Shown: positions 1-10,352 of the stretch, piece after piece
Position numbering within the stretch: the stretch's first letter is position 1
How the letters are laid out: every line of letters starts with the position of its first letter
Origin: Microbispora triticiradicis
Lineage (GTDB): Bacteria; Actinomycetota; Actinomycetes; Streptosporangiales; Streptosporangiaceae
Direction: 5' to 3'
Length of the DNA stretch: 64,000 nucleotides
Assembly: GCA_003260025.2 (NCBI GenBank)
Contig: QFZU02000050.1
Span: 1-64,000, forward strand
Position numbers and translations under genes: made by a program
The notes under the pieces: model-generated
What the model saw: only the letters and a program-made list of their open reading frames with translations
Databases searched by the model: none
Told to the model about the DNA's origin: nothing

Positions 1-21
1 CCGGGCCGCTCCGCGGCCCGG
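1..21 (-). terminator. Hairpin after guaB3
   Basis: A perfect 9-bp stem (1–9 with 13–21, loop TCC) lies 17 bases past the guaB3 stop codon. It is the likely end of the guaB–guaB3 transcript. No T-tract is visible because the window starts here. Confidence 0.6.
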
Positions 22-38
22 CCCTCCCTGGCGACGGC

Positions 39-1154
39 TCAGCGCTGGGGCGGCGCGACGACGACCTCGACGCGCTGGAACTCCTTGAGGTCGGAGTATC
101 CGGCCGTGGCCATCGTGCGCCGCAGCGCGCCGAGCAGGTTCATCGAGCCGTCGGCCAGCGACGACGGGCCGTGCAGGATCTCCCGCAGCGTGCCGATCGT
201 GCCGAACTCGACCCGCTTGCCGCGCGGAAGCTCGGGGTGGTGGGCCTCCGAACCCCAGTGGAAGCCGCGGCCGGGGGCCTCGCTGGCCCGGGCGAGCGGG
301 GAGCCCACCATCACGGCGTCGGCGCCGCAGGCGATGGCCTTGGCGATGTCGCCGGAGCCCCCCATGCCGCCGTCGGCGACGACGTGGACGTACCGGCCGC
401 CCGACTCGTCCATGTAGTCGCGGCGGGCCGCCGCGACGTCGGAGATCGCGGTGGCCATCGGCACGACCACGCCGAGCACGTTGCGGGTGGTGTGCGAGGC
501 GCCGCCGCCGAAGCCGACCAGCACGCCGGCCGCGCCGGTCCGCATGAGGTGCAGCGCGGCGGTGTACGTCGCGCAGCCGCCCACGATCACCGGGACGTCG
601 AGTTCATAGATGAACTGCTTGAGGTTGAGCGGCTCGGCCCGGCCGGACACGTGCTCGGCGGAGACGGTCGTGCCGCGGATGACGAAGATGTCCACGCCCG
701 CGTCGATGACGGCCTTGTGGTGCTGCACCGTCCGCTGGGGCGACAGCCGTACGGCGGTGGTGACGCCCCCGGCGCGGATCTCCTCGATCCGGCGGCCGAT
801 CAGCTCGTCCTTGATGGGCGCCGTGTAGATCTCCTGCAGCCGTCTGGTCGCGGCGGCCCGGTCGAGGGTGGCGACCTCCTCCAGCAGCGGCGCCGGGTCC
901 TCGTACCGGGTCCAGAGCCCTTCCAGGTCGAGCACCCCGAGGCCGCCCAGGCGGCCGATCTCGATCGCCGTCGCGGGCGACACGACGCTGTCCATCGGGC
1001 TCGCCACGAGCGGAGAGTCGAAGCGGTAGGCGTCGATCTGCCAGGAGATCGACACCTCCTCCGGGTCGCGGGTGCGCCGGGAGGGCACGATGCCGATCTC
1101 GTCCAGCGCGTAGGCCCGCCGCCCGCTCTTGCCGCGCCCGATCTCCTGAGTCAT
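39..1154 (-). CDS. guaB3: GuaB3 family IMP dehydrogenase-related protein
   Basis: This 371-residue protein has an IMP dehydrogenase-type TIM barrel but no CBS domains. The substrate/phosphate-binding stretches VIVGGCATYTAALHLMRTG and VVADGGMGGSGDIAKAIACG are visible, and the protein is much shorter than GuaB. It corresponds to the actinobacterial GuaB3 family (Rv3410c in M. tuberculosis), always found beside guaB. Its exact reaction is not settled for most species; a GMP reductase-like or regulatory role has been considered. It follows guaB after 34 bases, so the two are probably cotranscribed. An AAAGG ribosome-binding site precedes the ATG. Confidence 0.9.
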   Translation of the reverse strand: MTQEIGRGKSGRRAYALDEIGIVPSRRTRDPEEVSISWQIDAYRFDSPLVASPMDSVVSPATAIEIGRLGGLGVLDLEGLWTRYEDPAPLLEEVATLDRAAATRRLQEIYTAPIKDELIGRRIEEIRAGGVTTAVRLSPQRTVQHHKAVIDAGVDIFVIRGTTVSAEHVSGRAEPLNLKQFIYELDVPVIVGGCATYTAALHLMRTGAAGVLVGFGGGASHTTRNVLGVVVPMATAISDVAAARRDYMDESGGRYVHVVADGGMGGSGDIAKAIACGADAVMVGSPLARASEAPGRGFHWGSEAHHPELPRGKRVEFGTIGTLREILHGPSSLADGSMNLLGALRRTMATAGYSDLKEFQRVEVVVAPPQR

Positions 1155-1188
1155 ATCGCCTTTTCTTTCCGTTTCTTCCGCTGCCGGG

Positions 1189-2724
<1,536 letters not shown>

Positions 2725-2771
2725 GTGGCCGCCCCAAACCGCACCGGGCACACCTGTCAAGGGGGACGGCA

Positions 2772-2807
2772 CAAAAAGTGGGGGGACCGGATTCCGGTCC
2801 CCCCACT
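2772..2807 (-). terminator. Intrinsic terminator with T-tract upstream of guaB
   Basis: A perfect 14-bp stem (2777–2790 with 2794–2807, loop ATT on plus) is followed on the minus strand by five T residues (2776–2772). It is the most classical intrinsic terminator in the window and points toward guaB. No minus-strand protein gene lies immediately upstream, so it must stop an unannotated minus-strand RNA or read-through from the sigD side. Confidence 0.8.
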
Positions 2808-3145
2808 CAGGCGCGTCCCGCCCGCCGCACTCGTCGAGCCCCCCTCCGCGCCCGGCCGAGGCGGCGTTCCGGTTAACGCTGCGTTAAGGATGCGTCACGC
2901 AGCGTCCATGCGCAATGTCGCAAGTTGCAACTGCACAAAGATGCATTCCCCGCTATTTCGAAGATCCGCCCGGAACAAATACAAACCATCGCATTCATAC
3001 ATAAACAATCGGGCGCGGTGATGCCGAATGTGCGAACGGAACGGACAACACGAAAAGGCCGGGCTATTCTCACGGCCCGAGGCGTGACGGGGATGTGAGC
3101 GGGGGGTTCGCGCTTCCGGCCAGTGCGACCACCGACGGAGCGAGC
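2808..3145. other. Gene-free, relatively AT-rich regulatory region
   Basis: No convincing protein gene is seen here. The stretch holds a 15-bp palindrome TTAACGC-T-GCGTTAA (2873–2887), an overlapping hairpin CGCTGCGT/ACGCAGCG (2878–2885 and 2897–2904), and a 10-bp palindrome AGTTGCAACT (2923–2932). The part from 2930 to 3010 is clearly richer in A/T than its neighbours. It separates guaB from the divergent regulator gene and is probably a promoter/operator zone. It may also encode a short minus-strand RNA ending at the terminator at 2772–2807. Confidence 0.5.
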
Positions 3146-4150
3146 ATGAGTACGACGGGAAACGCCACCCCGCGGACCGGCCCATTCGAAAGCCTCGGGC
3201 TCTCCCCCGGCCAGGCGGCCCTCTACGCGGCCGCGCTCCGCCTCCACCGGGCCACCCCGGCCGAGCTCGCCGAGGCCGTCGACCGGCCCGCCGCCGACGT
3301 GCTCGACGCCCTCGACGCCCTCGTACGGCTCGGCGCGGTCGACCGGTGGCGGGAGGAGGTCGTCGCGCGGCATCCCGCCGCGGTGATCGGGCGGCTGGTC
3401 ACCGAGCGGCTGGACCGCATGGCGCGGGAGAGCCGGCGACTCGACGAGATGATCGCGGCGGCCGGGCGCCTGACCCGCCACTACGACACCGGGCGCGACT
3501 GGCGGGGCGGGGGGTTGCCGGTCGAGCCGGTCAGCGGCGCCGACGCGCTCTACGAGAGCGTCATCGGCCACGCGCTGCAGGCGCCTCCCGCCGATCTGGT
3601 CATGGCGGTCCCGGACCACCGCACCGTGGTGCGCTTCGCCGACGCCCACAGCGCGCAGTGGATCCGGGCCGCCGCGGACGGCGTCGTGCGGCTGCGTGCG
3701 ATCGTCCCGCACGCCGCTCTGTCGTCTCCCGCCGTACGGGAGATGTATGAACGGTTCACGGCGGCGGGGGCGAATCTGCGCGCGCTCGACGAGGTGCCGA
3801 GCTGGTTCCTGGCGCTCGGCGACGGCACCGCCTGGCTGCCCGCCCAGTGGGGCGTTCCCCTGCCCGACAACGCCTACAACTGCTGCGTCGTCCACGCCCC
3901 GGCGGCGGCGGGAGCCCTGCGGGCGCTGTTCGGGGAGCTGTGGGCCCGGGCCGCCCCGATCTCCCCGCACAGCGGCGCCCGGCAGGTGCTGCGACTCGCC
4001 GCGCAGGGGCTGTCCGACGACGCCGTCGCCCGCTGTCTCGGCGTGTCCGTACGCACGGTACGGGCCAGATTCGCCGAGGCGATGGCGGAGCTGGGCACCC
4101 AATCACGCTTCCACGCCGGGGTCGAGGCGGCCCGCCGCGGCTGGCTGTGA
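3146..4150 (+). CDS. TrmB-like/LuxR-type transcriptional regulator
   Basis: The 334-residue product has a TrmB-type winged helix near the N-terminus (LGLSPGQAALYAAALRLHRA…), a central region of roughly 150 residues resembling the effector part of TrmB/PLD-like regulators, and a C-terminal LuxR-type helix-turn-helix (LAAQGLSDDAVARCLGVSVR, about residues 280–310). It probably binds DNA at both ends and senses an unknown signal. I chose the ATG at 3146 because GGAG lies five bases before it; an in-frame GTG at 3095 would add 17 poorly conserved-looking residues. It is divergent from guaB. Target genes are unknown; the palindromes at 2873–2932 are candidate sites. Confidence 0.8.
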   Translation: MSTTGNATPRTGPFESLGLSPGQAALYAAALRLHRATPAELAEAVDRPAADVLDALDALVRLGAVDRWREEVVARHPAAVIGRLVTERLDRMARESRRLDEMIAAAGRLTRHYDTGRDWRGGGLPVEPVSGADALYESVIGHALQAPPADLVMAVPDHRTVVRFADAHSAQWIRAAADGVVRLRAIVPHAALSSPAVREMYERFTAAGANLRALDEVPSWFLALGDGTAWLPAQWGVPLPDNAYNCCVVHAPAAAGALRALFGELWARAAPISPHSGARQVLRLAAQGLSDDAVARCLGVSVRTVRARFAEAMAELGTQSRFHAGVEAARRGWL

Positions 4151-4245
4151 CCCGGCCGCGGACCCCGCCGCGAGGCACGCTGCCGGAGCGAAGGGCCTGA
4201 CGAGCAGATGAGGCGCACTTTCGCTCCTGGAGGGGGCCGTGGTCA

Positions 4246-4251
4246 TAAGGT
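4246..4251 (+). promoter_or_regulatory. Leaderless-type −10 of the DUF5319 gene
   Basis: TAAGGT is followed by exactly seven bases and then the GTG at 4259, so the predicted transcript starts at the start codon. No −35 is apparent. This spacing decides the start of the gene. Confidence 0.55.
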
Positions 4252-4258
4252 GGGATGC

Positions 4259-4636
4259 GTGCTGGAAGACGTCCCCCGCGACCCGTTCGCGGATGACCCT
4301 GACGACCCCGCGGCGGAGCTCGGGTCGGCTGACGACGTGGAACCGCTGACGCTCGCCGAGCGCGACGAGGCACTGACCGATCTCGCCGACGTGGAGGTCT
4401 TCCGTTCCCTGCTCGAACCCCAGGGCGTGCTCGGGCTGGTCCTCGACTGCCCCGAGTGCGGCGAGCAGCACTACTTCGACTGGGACCTACTGCGCGGCAA
4501 CCTGCGCCAGATGATCGACAACGGCCGGCCGCAGGTCCACGAGCCCGCCTTCCAGCCCGATCCGTCCGACTACGTGAGCTGGGAGTACGCCCGGGGCTAC
4601 GTGGACGGCGTGATCGACACGGAGGAGAGCCGCTGA
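4259..4636 (+). CDS. DUF5319 family protein
   Basis: This 125-residue acidic cytosolic protein of unknown function belongs to DUF5319, conserved next to sigD/guaB in actinobacteria (Rv3412 in M. tuberculosis). It carries a CPECGEQHYFDWDLLRGNLR segment whose CxxC and following His could bind a metal (inference). The start is set at GTG 4259 because a TANNNT hexamer lies seven bases upstream; an earlier in-frame ATG at 4208 would add 17 residues. Its last 40 bases overlap the 3' end of the convergent small gene at 4597–4812. Confidence 0.85.
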   Translation: MLEDVPRDPFADDPDDPAAELGSADDVEPLTLAERDEALTDLADVEVFRSLLEPQGVLGLVLDCPECGEQHYFDWDLLRGNLRQMIDNGRPQVHEPAFQPDPSDYVSWEYARGYVDGVIDTEESR

Positions 4637-4812
4637 CTGTCCACATCGGCGACCAGGGCGCCGAGCAGCCGGAGGGCCGCGTCGGTCCCGCTCAGGGCCT
4701 CCCGGCGGGCGAGGGCGTCGAGGAGGGCGTCCGTCCGCGTTACGTCGCCCTCCATGTCGGCATCGCCGTACGACCCGGGAAGGCCCGCCGTACGACGACG
4801 TTTCATGGTCAC
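4597..4812 (-). CDS. Small RsdA-like anti-sigma candidate
   Basis: This 71-residue protein starts with GTG overlapping the sigma-factor stop by four bases (GTGA), a hallmark of translational coupling. The segment [16 protein letters not shown], followed by an [13 protein letters not shown] stretch, resembles the sigma-binding N-terminal region of RsdA, the anti-sigma-D factor encoded at this position in mycobacteria (Rv3413c). Unlike RsdA there is no transmembrane helix and no extracytoplasmic part. It may be a soluble minimal anti-sigma factor or a decayed RsdA remnant. The family assignment is by eye. Its 3' end overlaps the DUF5319 gene. Confidence 0.55.
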   Translation of the reverse strand: MTMKRRRTAGLPGSYGDADMEGDVTRTDALLDALARREALSGTDAALRLLGALVADVDSQRLSSVSITPST

Positions 4813-5435
4813 GCAATCGACTCCAGCTCGGCCAGCTGCCGGAGCCTGGCGAGCGCACGATGCTGCGCGACCCGGACGGCACCAGGGGTCATGCCGAGTA
4901 CATTACCCGTCTCCTCGGCGGAAAGGCCCGAGACGACCCGCAGGATGAGAAGCTCGCGCTGGGTGTCCGGCAGCCGGGCCAGCAGGTCCCGGGCGTGCTG
5001 CGCCTCGATGTAACGCACCACGGTCTCCTCCGGTCCCGGGCCCTCGTCGGGCCCGTCCGGCAGGTCCTGCGTCGGCACCGCGGAGCGCACCGAACTGCGC
5101 AACGCGTCCGCCACCTTGTGCGAAGCGATGCCGAACACGAACGAGGCGAAGGGGCGGCCCATGTCGCGGTAGCGCGGCAGCGCCGACAGCACCGCGATGC
5201 ACACCTCCTGAGCCACGTCGTCGGCGATGTGGTACTGACCGGAGACCCTCCCCAGCCGGGCCCTGCAGTACCGGACCACCATCGGGCGCAGTTGTCCCAG
5301 CAGTGATTCGATCGCGGTGCGATCTCCTTGTACGGCAAGGCTGGTCAGTTCCCTGAGGTCGGACTCATCCGATCTCGTCGCAAGCCTTACCCCAGTTGCG
5401 GCGTCGGCGACGCATCCCTCGGTCACGTTAGGCAT
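4809..5435 (-). CDS. sigD: SigD/ShbA-type sigma factor
   Basis: This 208-residue group-IV-like sigma-70 factor has region 2 at about residues 30–105 ([20 protein letters not shown], then [16 protein letters not shown]) and region 4 at about 145–205 ([20 protein letters not shown], then [19 protein letters not shown]). Position between groEL1 and DUF5319/guaB matches SigD of M. tuberculosis (Rv3414c). It also resembles streptomycete ShbA, which drives transcription of the principal sigma gene hrdB. The gene is coupled by a GTGA overlap to the small anti-sigma candidate downstream. The orthology to SigD versus ShbA is inferred from context. Confidence 0.9.
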   Translation of the reverse strand: MPNVTEGCVADAATGVRLATRSDESDLRELTSLAVQGDRTAIESLLGQLRPMVVRYCRARLGRVSGQYHIADDVAQEVCIAVLSALPRYRDMGRPFASFVFGIASHKVADALRSSVRSAVPTQDLPDGPDEGPGPEETVVRYIEAQHARDLLARLPDTQRELLILRVVSGLSAEETGNVLGMTPGAVRVAQHRALARLRQLAELESIA

Positions 5436-5745
5436 GATGCCCGCCGCGATCGTTCATGTCGTCATGGTTAACGGCTACGGATTGGTCACATTGACGCGGC
5501 GATAACCCTTTGTAATCAATCGACCACGCGACCGTTGGAACATTCCAACCAGAATGACCAAAACGAGAGATATATACCGGATGCCTTGACAGGTAATAAG
5601 AAGTATGCGGCGTCTGCCTATTGCCGCGCGGCGCCTCCGGCGCGTACGTCACCGGTATGGACCGCACCGGCCGGGCGCGCCCCCGCCGGGGAGCCGGCGC
5701 GCACGCCGCCGGTATAGACCGCGCCACCCGGTCGGGCGCCGGCCC
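5436..5745. other. Gene-free region upstream of sigD
   Basis: No credible gene is present. The half near sigD is AT-rich and carries the candidate promoter and palindrome described separately. The half near the beta-helix gene contains an imperfect direct repeat (about 5650–5678 and 5706–5738, both containing CCGGTAT(A/G)GACCGC) offset by 56–57 bases, of unknown meaning. Confidence 0.5.
5534..5599 (-). promoter_or_regulatory. Candidate sigD promoter with palindromic operator
   Basis: On the minus strand, TTATTA (5599–5594), a 17-bp spacer and TATATA (5576–5571) form a plausible promoter. The 16-bp inverted repeat GTTGGAA-CA-TTCCAAC (5534–5549) lies about 20–30 bases downstream of the −10, a position where a bound repressor would block transcription. 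The promoter is a sequence match only. Confidence 0.4.
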
Positions 5746-6891
5746 TCATCGGAGGGTGGAGGAGACCACCCGGGGCGCGCGGCCGGCGCCGAGGTAGAAG
5801 ACGCCGGGGAAGCCGCGCGTCTCGAACTGCCCGCTGACGTTGCGGCGCAGCGTCGAGTGCTCGATGCGCAGCGTGCCGCTGCGGTCGTTGCTGACGAAGA
5901 ACACCGCCCCGCCGCCCTCGTTGGCGTGGTTGCCGGTCATCAGCGAGCCGGCGATCCGGATGGTGTACCTGTTGCCATCCCCGTACACGGCCCCGCCGTT
6001 GCCGCCCCCGGGGGTTCCGGCCTTGGCCGGGTTGGCGCCGCGTCCGACCGCCCGGTTCCCGATGAAGACGCTGTTGAGGATCTGCCAGGACACGCCGATG
6101 CCGCTCAGCGCTCCCCCGTTCGAGCACACCCCGTTCTCGAAGGTGCTGCCCGCGACGTACACCGGCAGGTCGTGCCACTGGTCGAGCACGCGGATCGCCG
6201 CGCCGCCGAGGTCGGGGCCGGTGCGGTCGCAGCGGTTGCGGACGAACCGCGAGTTGACCACCGTGAGCCTGCCGCCGCGGGCGAAGACCGCGCCGCCACC
6301 GCCGCCGTCGGTTCTCTCGCCGGTGGAGTCGCCGTCGGCGAACGTCAGGTTCTGCAGGGTCAGCGCGGGTGTCCGCTGGTCGTCGCAGTGCGAGGTCGTC
6401 CACACCTGGGCCCGGTCACAGGTGTTCATGTAGAGGATGCGCCGCCTGCCAGCGCCGCTGAGCGTCACCTTCCCGCCGCCGTCGACGACGACCCGGGCGC
6501 TGGTGTTGCGGACCTTCGCCGTGGCGGTGAGCCTGATGGTCACCGGGCGGGGGCCGCAGGAGAAGGTGATGACGCCGCCGCGGGCGACGGCCCTGACGAA
6601 GGCCTTAGAGGTGCAGCTCGCGGGCATGCCCCGGCCGACGACGGTGGTGGGGCGCGAGACGTCCGCGGGCCGCGCCTCGGGCGGCACGGGCACCTTTCCT
6701 CCGAGGCTCCCCGCCCGCGTTCCCCCGAGACTCGTCGCCTGCGCCGGTACGGATTCCGCGACGGCGGGCGGAGCCGCCACCCCGGCCAGCGTCACCCCGG
6801 CCAGCGTCAGCCCGGCCAGCGTCGCCCCGCGAATGGAGAGACGGGCACCCGGCACCAGCGCGGCGGCAAGAGTCCTGCGTCCGAATCGCAC
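5746..6891 (-). CDS. Secreted right-handed beta-helix repeat protein
   Basis: The 381-residue protein begins with a signal peptide whose hydrophobic core is built from TLAG(L/V) repeats and ends near AVAES (about residue 45). The rest shows parallel beta-helix features: repeated GGAV-F/Y turns, N-ladder-like NSRFVRNR, NSVFIGNRA and SLMTGNHANEGGGAVF motifs, as in polymorphic-outer-membrane/pectate-lyase-like folds. No catalytic residues could be assigned. Substrate and role are unknown; a surface-binding or carbohydrate-related function is only a guess. Several cysteines probably form disulfides. The GTG start fits a leaderless promoter (TACGAT plus seven bases). Confidence 0.75.
   Translation of the reverse strand: MRFGRRTLAAALVPGARLSIRGATLAGLTLAGVTLAGVAAPPAVAESVPAQATSLGGTRAGSLGGKVPVPPEARPADVSRPTTVVGRGMPASCTSKAFVRAVARGGVITFSCGPRPVTIRLTATAKVRNTSARVVVDGGGKVTLSGAGRRRILYMNTCDRAQVWTTSHCDDQRTPALTLQNLTFADGDSTGERTDGGGGGAVFARGGRLTVVNSRFVRNRCDRTGPDLGGAAIRVLDQWHDLPVYVAGSTFENGVCSNGGALSGIGVSWQILNSVFIGNRAVGRGANPAKAGTPGGGNGGAVYGDGNRYTIRIAGSLMTGNHANEGGGAVFFVSNDRSGTLRIEHSTLRRNVSGQFETRGFPGVFYLGAGRAPRVVSSTLR
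6781..6825 (-). repeat. Three 15-bp tandem repeats inside the signal peptide
   Basis: The unit CCCGGCCAGCGTCRS occurs three times in a row and encodes the repeated TLAG(V/L) pentapeptide of the beta-helix protein's signal sequence. Unit changes would lengthen or shorten the hydrophobic core without shifting frame. Confidence 0.85.
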
Positions 6892-6898
6892 GCCGACG

Positions 6899-6904
6899 AT
6901 CGTA
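6899..6904 (-). promoter_or_regulatory. Leaderless-type −10 of the beta-helix gene
   Basis: On the minus strand TACGAT is followed by seven bases and the GTG start at 6891. There is no Shine–Dalgarno sequence, which agrees with a leaderless mRNA. Confidence 0.5.
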
Positions 6905-6957
6905 TTGACCCAGATTCGGCGGATAGCTGGTTTCGGGGAAACTCCCGGAGAAAGCGC

Positions 6958-6995
6958 GCGCCCCGCGGTCCACCCGTGAGGGCGGCGCGGGGCGC
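6958..6995 (-). terminator. Hairpin downstream of groEL1
   Basis: A 9-bp stem (6958–6966 with 6987–6995) encloses a smaller ACCC/GGGC pairing. It lies about 80 bases after the groEL1 stop and is the likely terminator of the groES–groEL1 transcript. There is no T-tract. Confidence 0.4.
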
Positions 6996-7077
6996 GGTTG
7001 CCGATTCGATCGGTCGCCTCTGCCGAGCGGCTCCCGATCGATCGCCTTCGATCAGTGACCGTCGATCAGGCCGTCGA

Positions 7078-8706
<1,629 letters not shown>

Positions 8707-8728
8707 TCAGGTCTCCTTGTGAGCACGT

Positions 8729-8760
8729 AGGAGCCCCGGGTAAGTGGACCCGGGGCTCCT
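8729..8760 (-). promoter_or_regulatory. Strong hairpin between groES and groEL1
   Basis: A perfect 13-bp stem (8729–8741 with 8748–8760, loop of 6) fills the intercistronic gap. It lacks a T-tract. It could be a partial terminator, an RNA-processing site or a 3'-end stabiliser that sets the groES:groEL1 ratio. Confidence 0.65.
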
Positions 8761-8778
8761 CATGGCTTGCGCGGCCTA

Positions 8779-9090
8779 CTACTTCTCGATGATGGCGAGC
8801 ACGTCGCGAGCCGAGAGCACCAGGTACTCCTCGCCGCCGTACTTGACCTCGGTGCCGCCGTACTTGCTGTAGAGGACGACGTCGCCCTCCTTGACGTCGA
8901 GCGGAATGCGCTTCTCGCCGTCCTCGTCCCAGTTGCCCGGGCCCACGGCGAGCACGCGGCCCTCCTGGGGCTTCTCCTTGGCGGTGTCCGGGATGACCAG
9001 GCCGGAGGCGGTGGTCTGCTCGGCCTCAAGCGGCTGGACCACGATGCGGTCGCCGAGCGGCTTAACGGGAACCTTGGTGGCGGTCGTCAC
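8779..9090 (-). CDS. groES: Co-chaperonin GroES
   Basis: The 103-residue GroES caps the GroEL ring. The conserved opening [19 protein letters not shown], the mobile loop at about residues 25–40 and the ending [16 protein letters not shown] are typical. GTG start with GGGGAGG eight bases upstream. First gene of the groES–groEL1 operon, directly behind a promoter and CIRCE element. Confidence 0.97.
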   Translation of the reverse strand: MTTATKVPVKPLGDRIVVQPLEAEQTTASGLVIPDTAKEKPQEGRVLAVGPGNWDEDGEKRIPLDVKEGDVVLYSKYGGTEVKYGGEEYLVLSARDVLAIIEK

Positions 9091-9179
9091 GATCGGACCT
9101 CCCCTTCAGATTGCGATGAATGAGCTGAAGAGGCGACCAGCGGCCTGCCGTCGCGGGTGTCAGACCTGTCTCGTCGCTG

Positions 9180-9206
9180 TTGGCACTCTCAATGGCAGAG
9201 TGCCAA
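9180..9206 (-). promoter_or_regulatory. CIRCE operator (HrcA site)
   Basis: TTGGCACTC, nine bases and GAGTGCCAA form a perfect inverted repeat matching the CIRCE consensus in 16 of 18 arm positions. It starts at the predicted transcription start of groES, so HrcA binding would block initiation and heat shock would relieve it. Confidence 0.95.
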
Positions 9207-9212
9207 CACGAA

Positions 9213-9241
9213 ACAGTATGCAAGTGGCGCGTGACAGTCAA
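9213..9241 (-). promoter_or_regulatory. groES–groEL1 promoter
   Basis: On the minus strand TTGACT (9241–9236), a 17-bp spacer and TACTGT (9218–9213) form a near-consensus housekeeping promoter immediately upstream of CIRCE. Confidence 0.85.
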
Positions 9242-9373
9242 CACGAACCCGCCCCGCAGGTCAGACCCACCTCCCGGCAACGCGTCCGAGAGCCCCCGTT
9301 CAGCCCTCCGCCGCCTGCGCGTCACCACCGCGACCCCGGCGCCCTACGGCGGCGACTCCGGCCCGCGGGCCGG

Positions 9374-10216
9374 TCAGGCGCGGGTGGCGTACGAACCGGA
9401 GCGGACGTCGTCGACGAGGCCGGGCCGGCTGGGGTTCCAGCCGAGCTCCTTCCTCGCGAGGTCGCCGCTAACCACCTGGCTCAGGGCGAGGCCCTCGGCG
9501 AACGGGCGGCCGAGCACCTCGCTCGCCTCGTCGATCGGCCACGGCACGGCCTTCCCGCTGCGGCCGGCGGCCGCGGCGGCGTCGGCCACGCTCACCGCCT
9601 CCTCGGCGACCGCGTGGAAGAGGCTGCCCGGCGCGGCCTTCTCGATCGCGAGCACGATCAGGTCCGCCAGGTCGTCCACGTGCACGGTCGGCCAGGTCGG
9701 CGCCGGGCCGCCCGCGTGGACGTACCTGCCGTCCTCCCCGCCGGGGGCGGCGAGCAGGGCGGGGATTCCCACGCCCCGGCCGTAGACGATGCCGGGCCGG
9801 ACGACGACTCCGCCCCCGTCCAGCACAAGCCTCTCCACCCGCGGCCGGTAGCCGGACAGGGCGATCGGGTCCACCGGGGCGTTCTCGTCCGCCGCCTCGG
9901 TGGTGGCGCCGAGCACCCACACGCCGCTGATGTAGACCAGTCGCGCGCCGCCGCCGGCCAGCGCCTCGATCGCGGCGACGTCCACCGCCTCGTCCCCGAC
10001 GGGGTTCGCGGCGTGGACGACGACGTCGATGTCGGAGGTCACCGCCTTCGCGAGCGTCTCGGGCTCATGGAGGTCGCCGTGGCGCACCACGCCGGGCAGG
10101 GCGGCCTCGCGCGGCTTCGGCCGGACCAGCGCCACCACGTCGTGGCCGTGCTCGGAGAGCCGCTCCGCGAGCGCCGACCCGATGTACCCCGTCGCGCCGA
10201 GAACCAGGACCTTCAT
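9374..10216 (-). CDS. NAD(P)-dependent epimerase/dehydratase family protein
   Basis: The 280-residue protein is an extended short-chain dehydrogenase of the NmrA/epimerase type. The N-terminal Rossmann motif VLGATGYIGSALAERL (GxxGxxG) binds NAD(P), and there is a DIDVVVHAANP strand. The usual YxxxK catalytic pair is not evident, so it may be a redox sensor or act on an unknown small molecule. AGAGGTG seven bases upstream supports the ATG. It is divergent from a MarR gene, with inverted repeats between them, so it is probably that regulator's target. Confidence 0.85.
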   Translation of the reverse strand: MKVLVLGATGYIGSALAERLSEHGHDVVALVRPKPREAALPGVVRHGDLHEPETLAKAVTSDIDVVVHAANPVGDEAVDVAAIEALAGGGARLVYISGVWVLGATTEAADENAPVDPIALSGYRPRVERLVLDGGGVVVRPGIVYGRGVGIPALLAAPGGEDGRYVHAGGPAPTWPTVHVDDLADLIVLAIEKAAPGSLFHAVAEEAVSVADAAAAAGRSGKAVPWPIDEASEVLGRPFAEGLALSQVVSGDLARKELGWNPSRPGLVDDVRSGSYATRA

Positions 10217-10233
10217 CGTTTCACCTCTAAAAT

Positions 10234-10295
10234 TTCGACGTTTGACTTTTCGATTCGGAGGTTAGCTTAGGAGGGGTCGACATTTCAACGTCGAA
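10234..10295. promoter_or_regulatory. Inverted-repeat operator between epimerase and MarR genes
   Basis: TTCGACGTT (10234–10242) and AACGTCGAA (10287–10295) face each other about 44 bases apart. Their flanks are also similar (TTGACTTTTCGA versus GAAATGTCGA read on the other strand). TTCAACGTCGAA is itself a near-palindrome. Such paired sites are typical for autoregulated MarR regulators in divergent promoters; exact promoter hexamers are unclear. Confidence 0.55.
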
Positions 10296-10352
10296 GTGAG
10301 CGTTACGATGAGACGAGGAGGAGCGGCGGGTGGACCTTCGGCCGCGCGCATC

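Noticed and set aside
5428-5727. Possible 99-residue gene upstream of sigD on the minus strand
   Set aside because: It overlaps the sigD start and the promoter/palindrome region, and has no ribosome-binding site or recognisable features.
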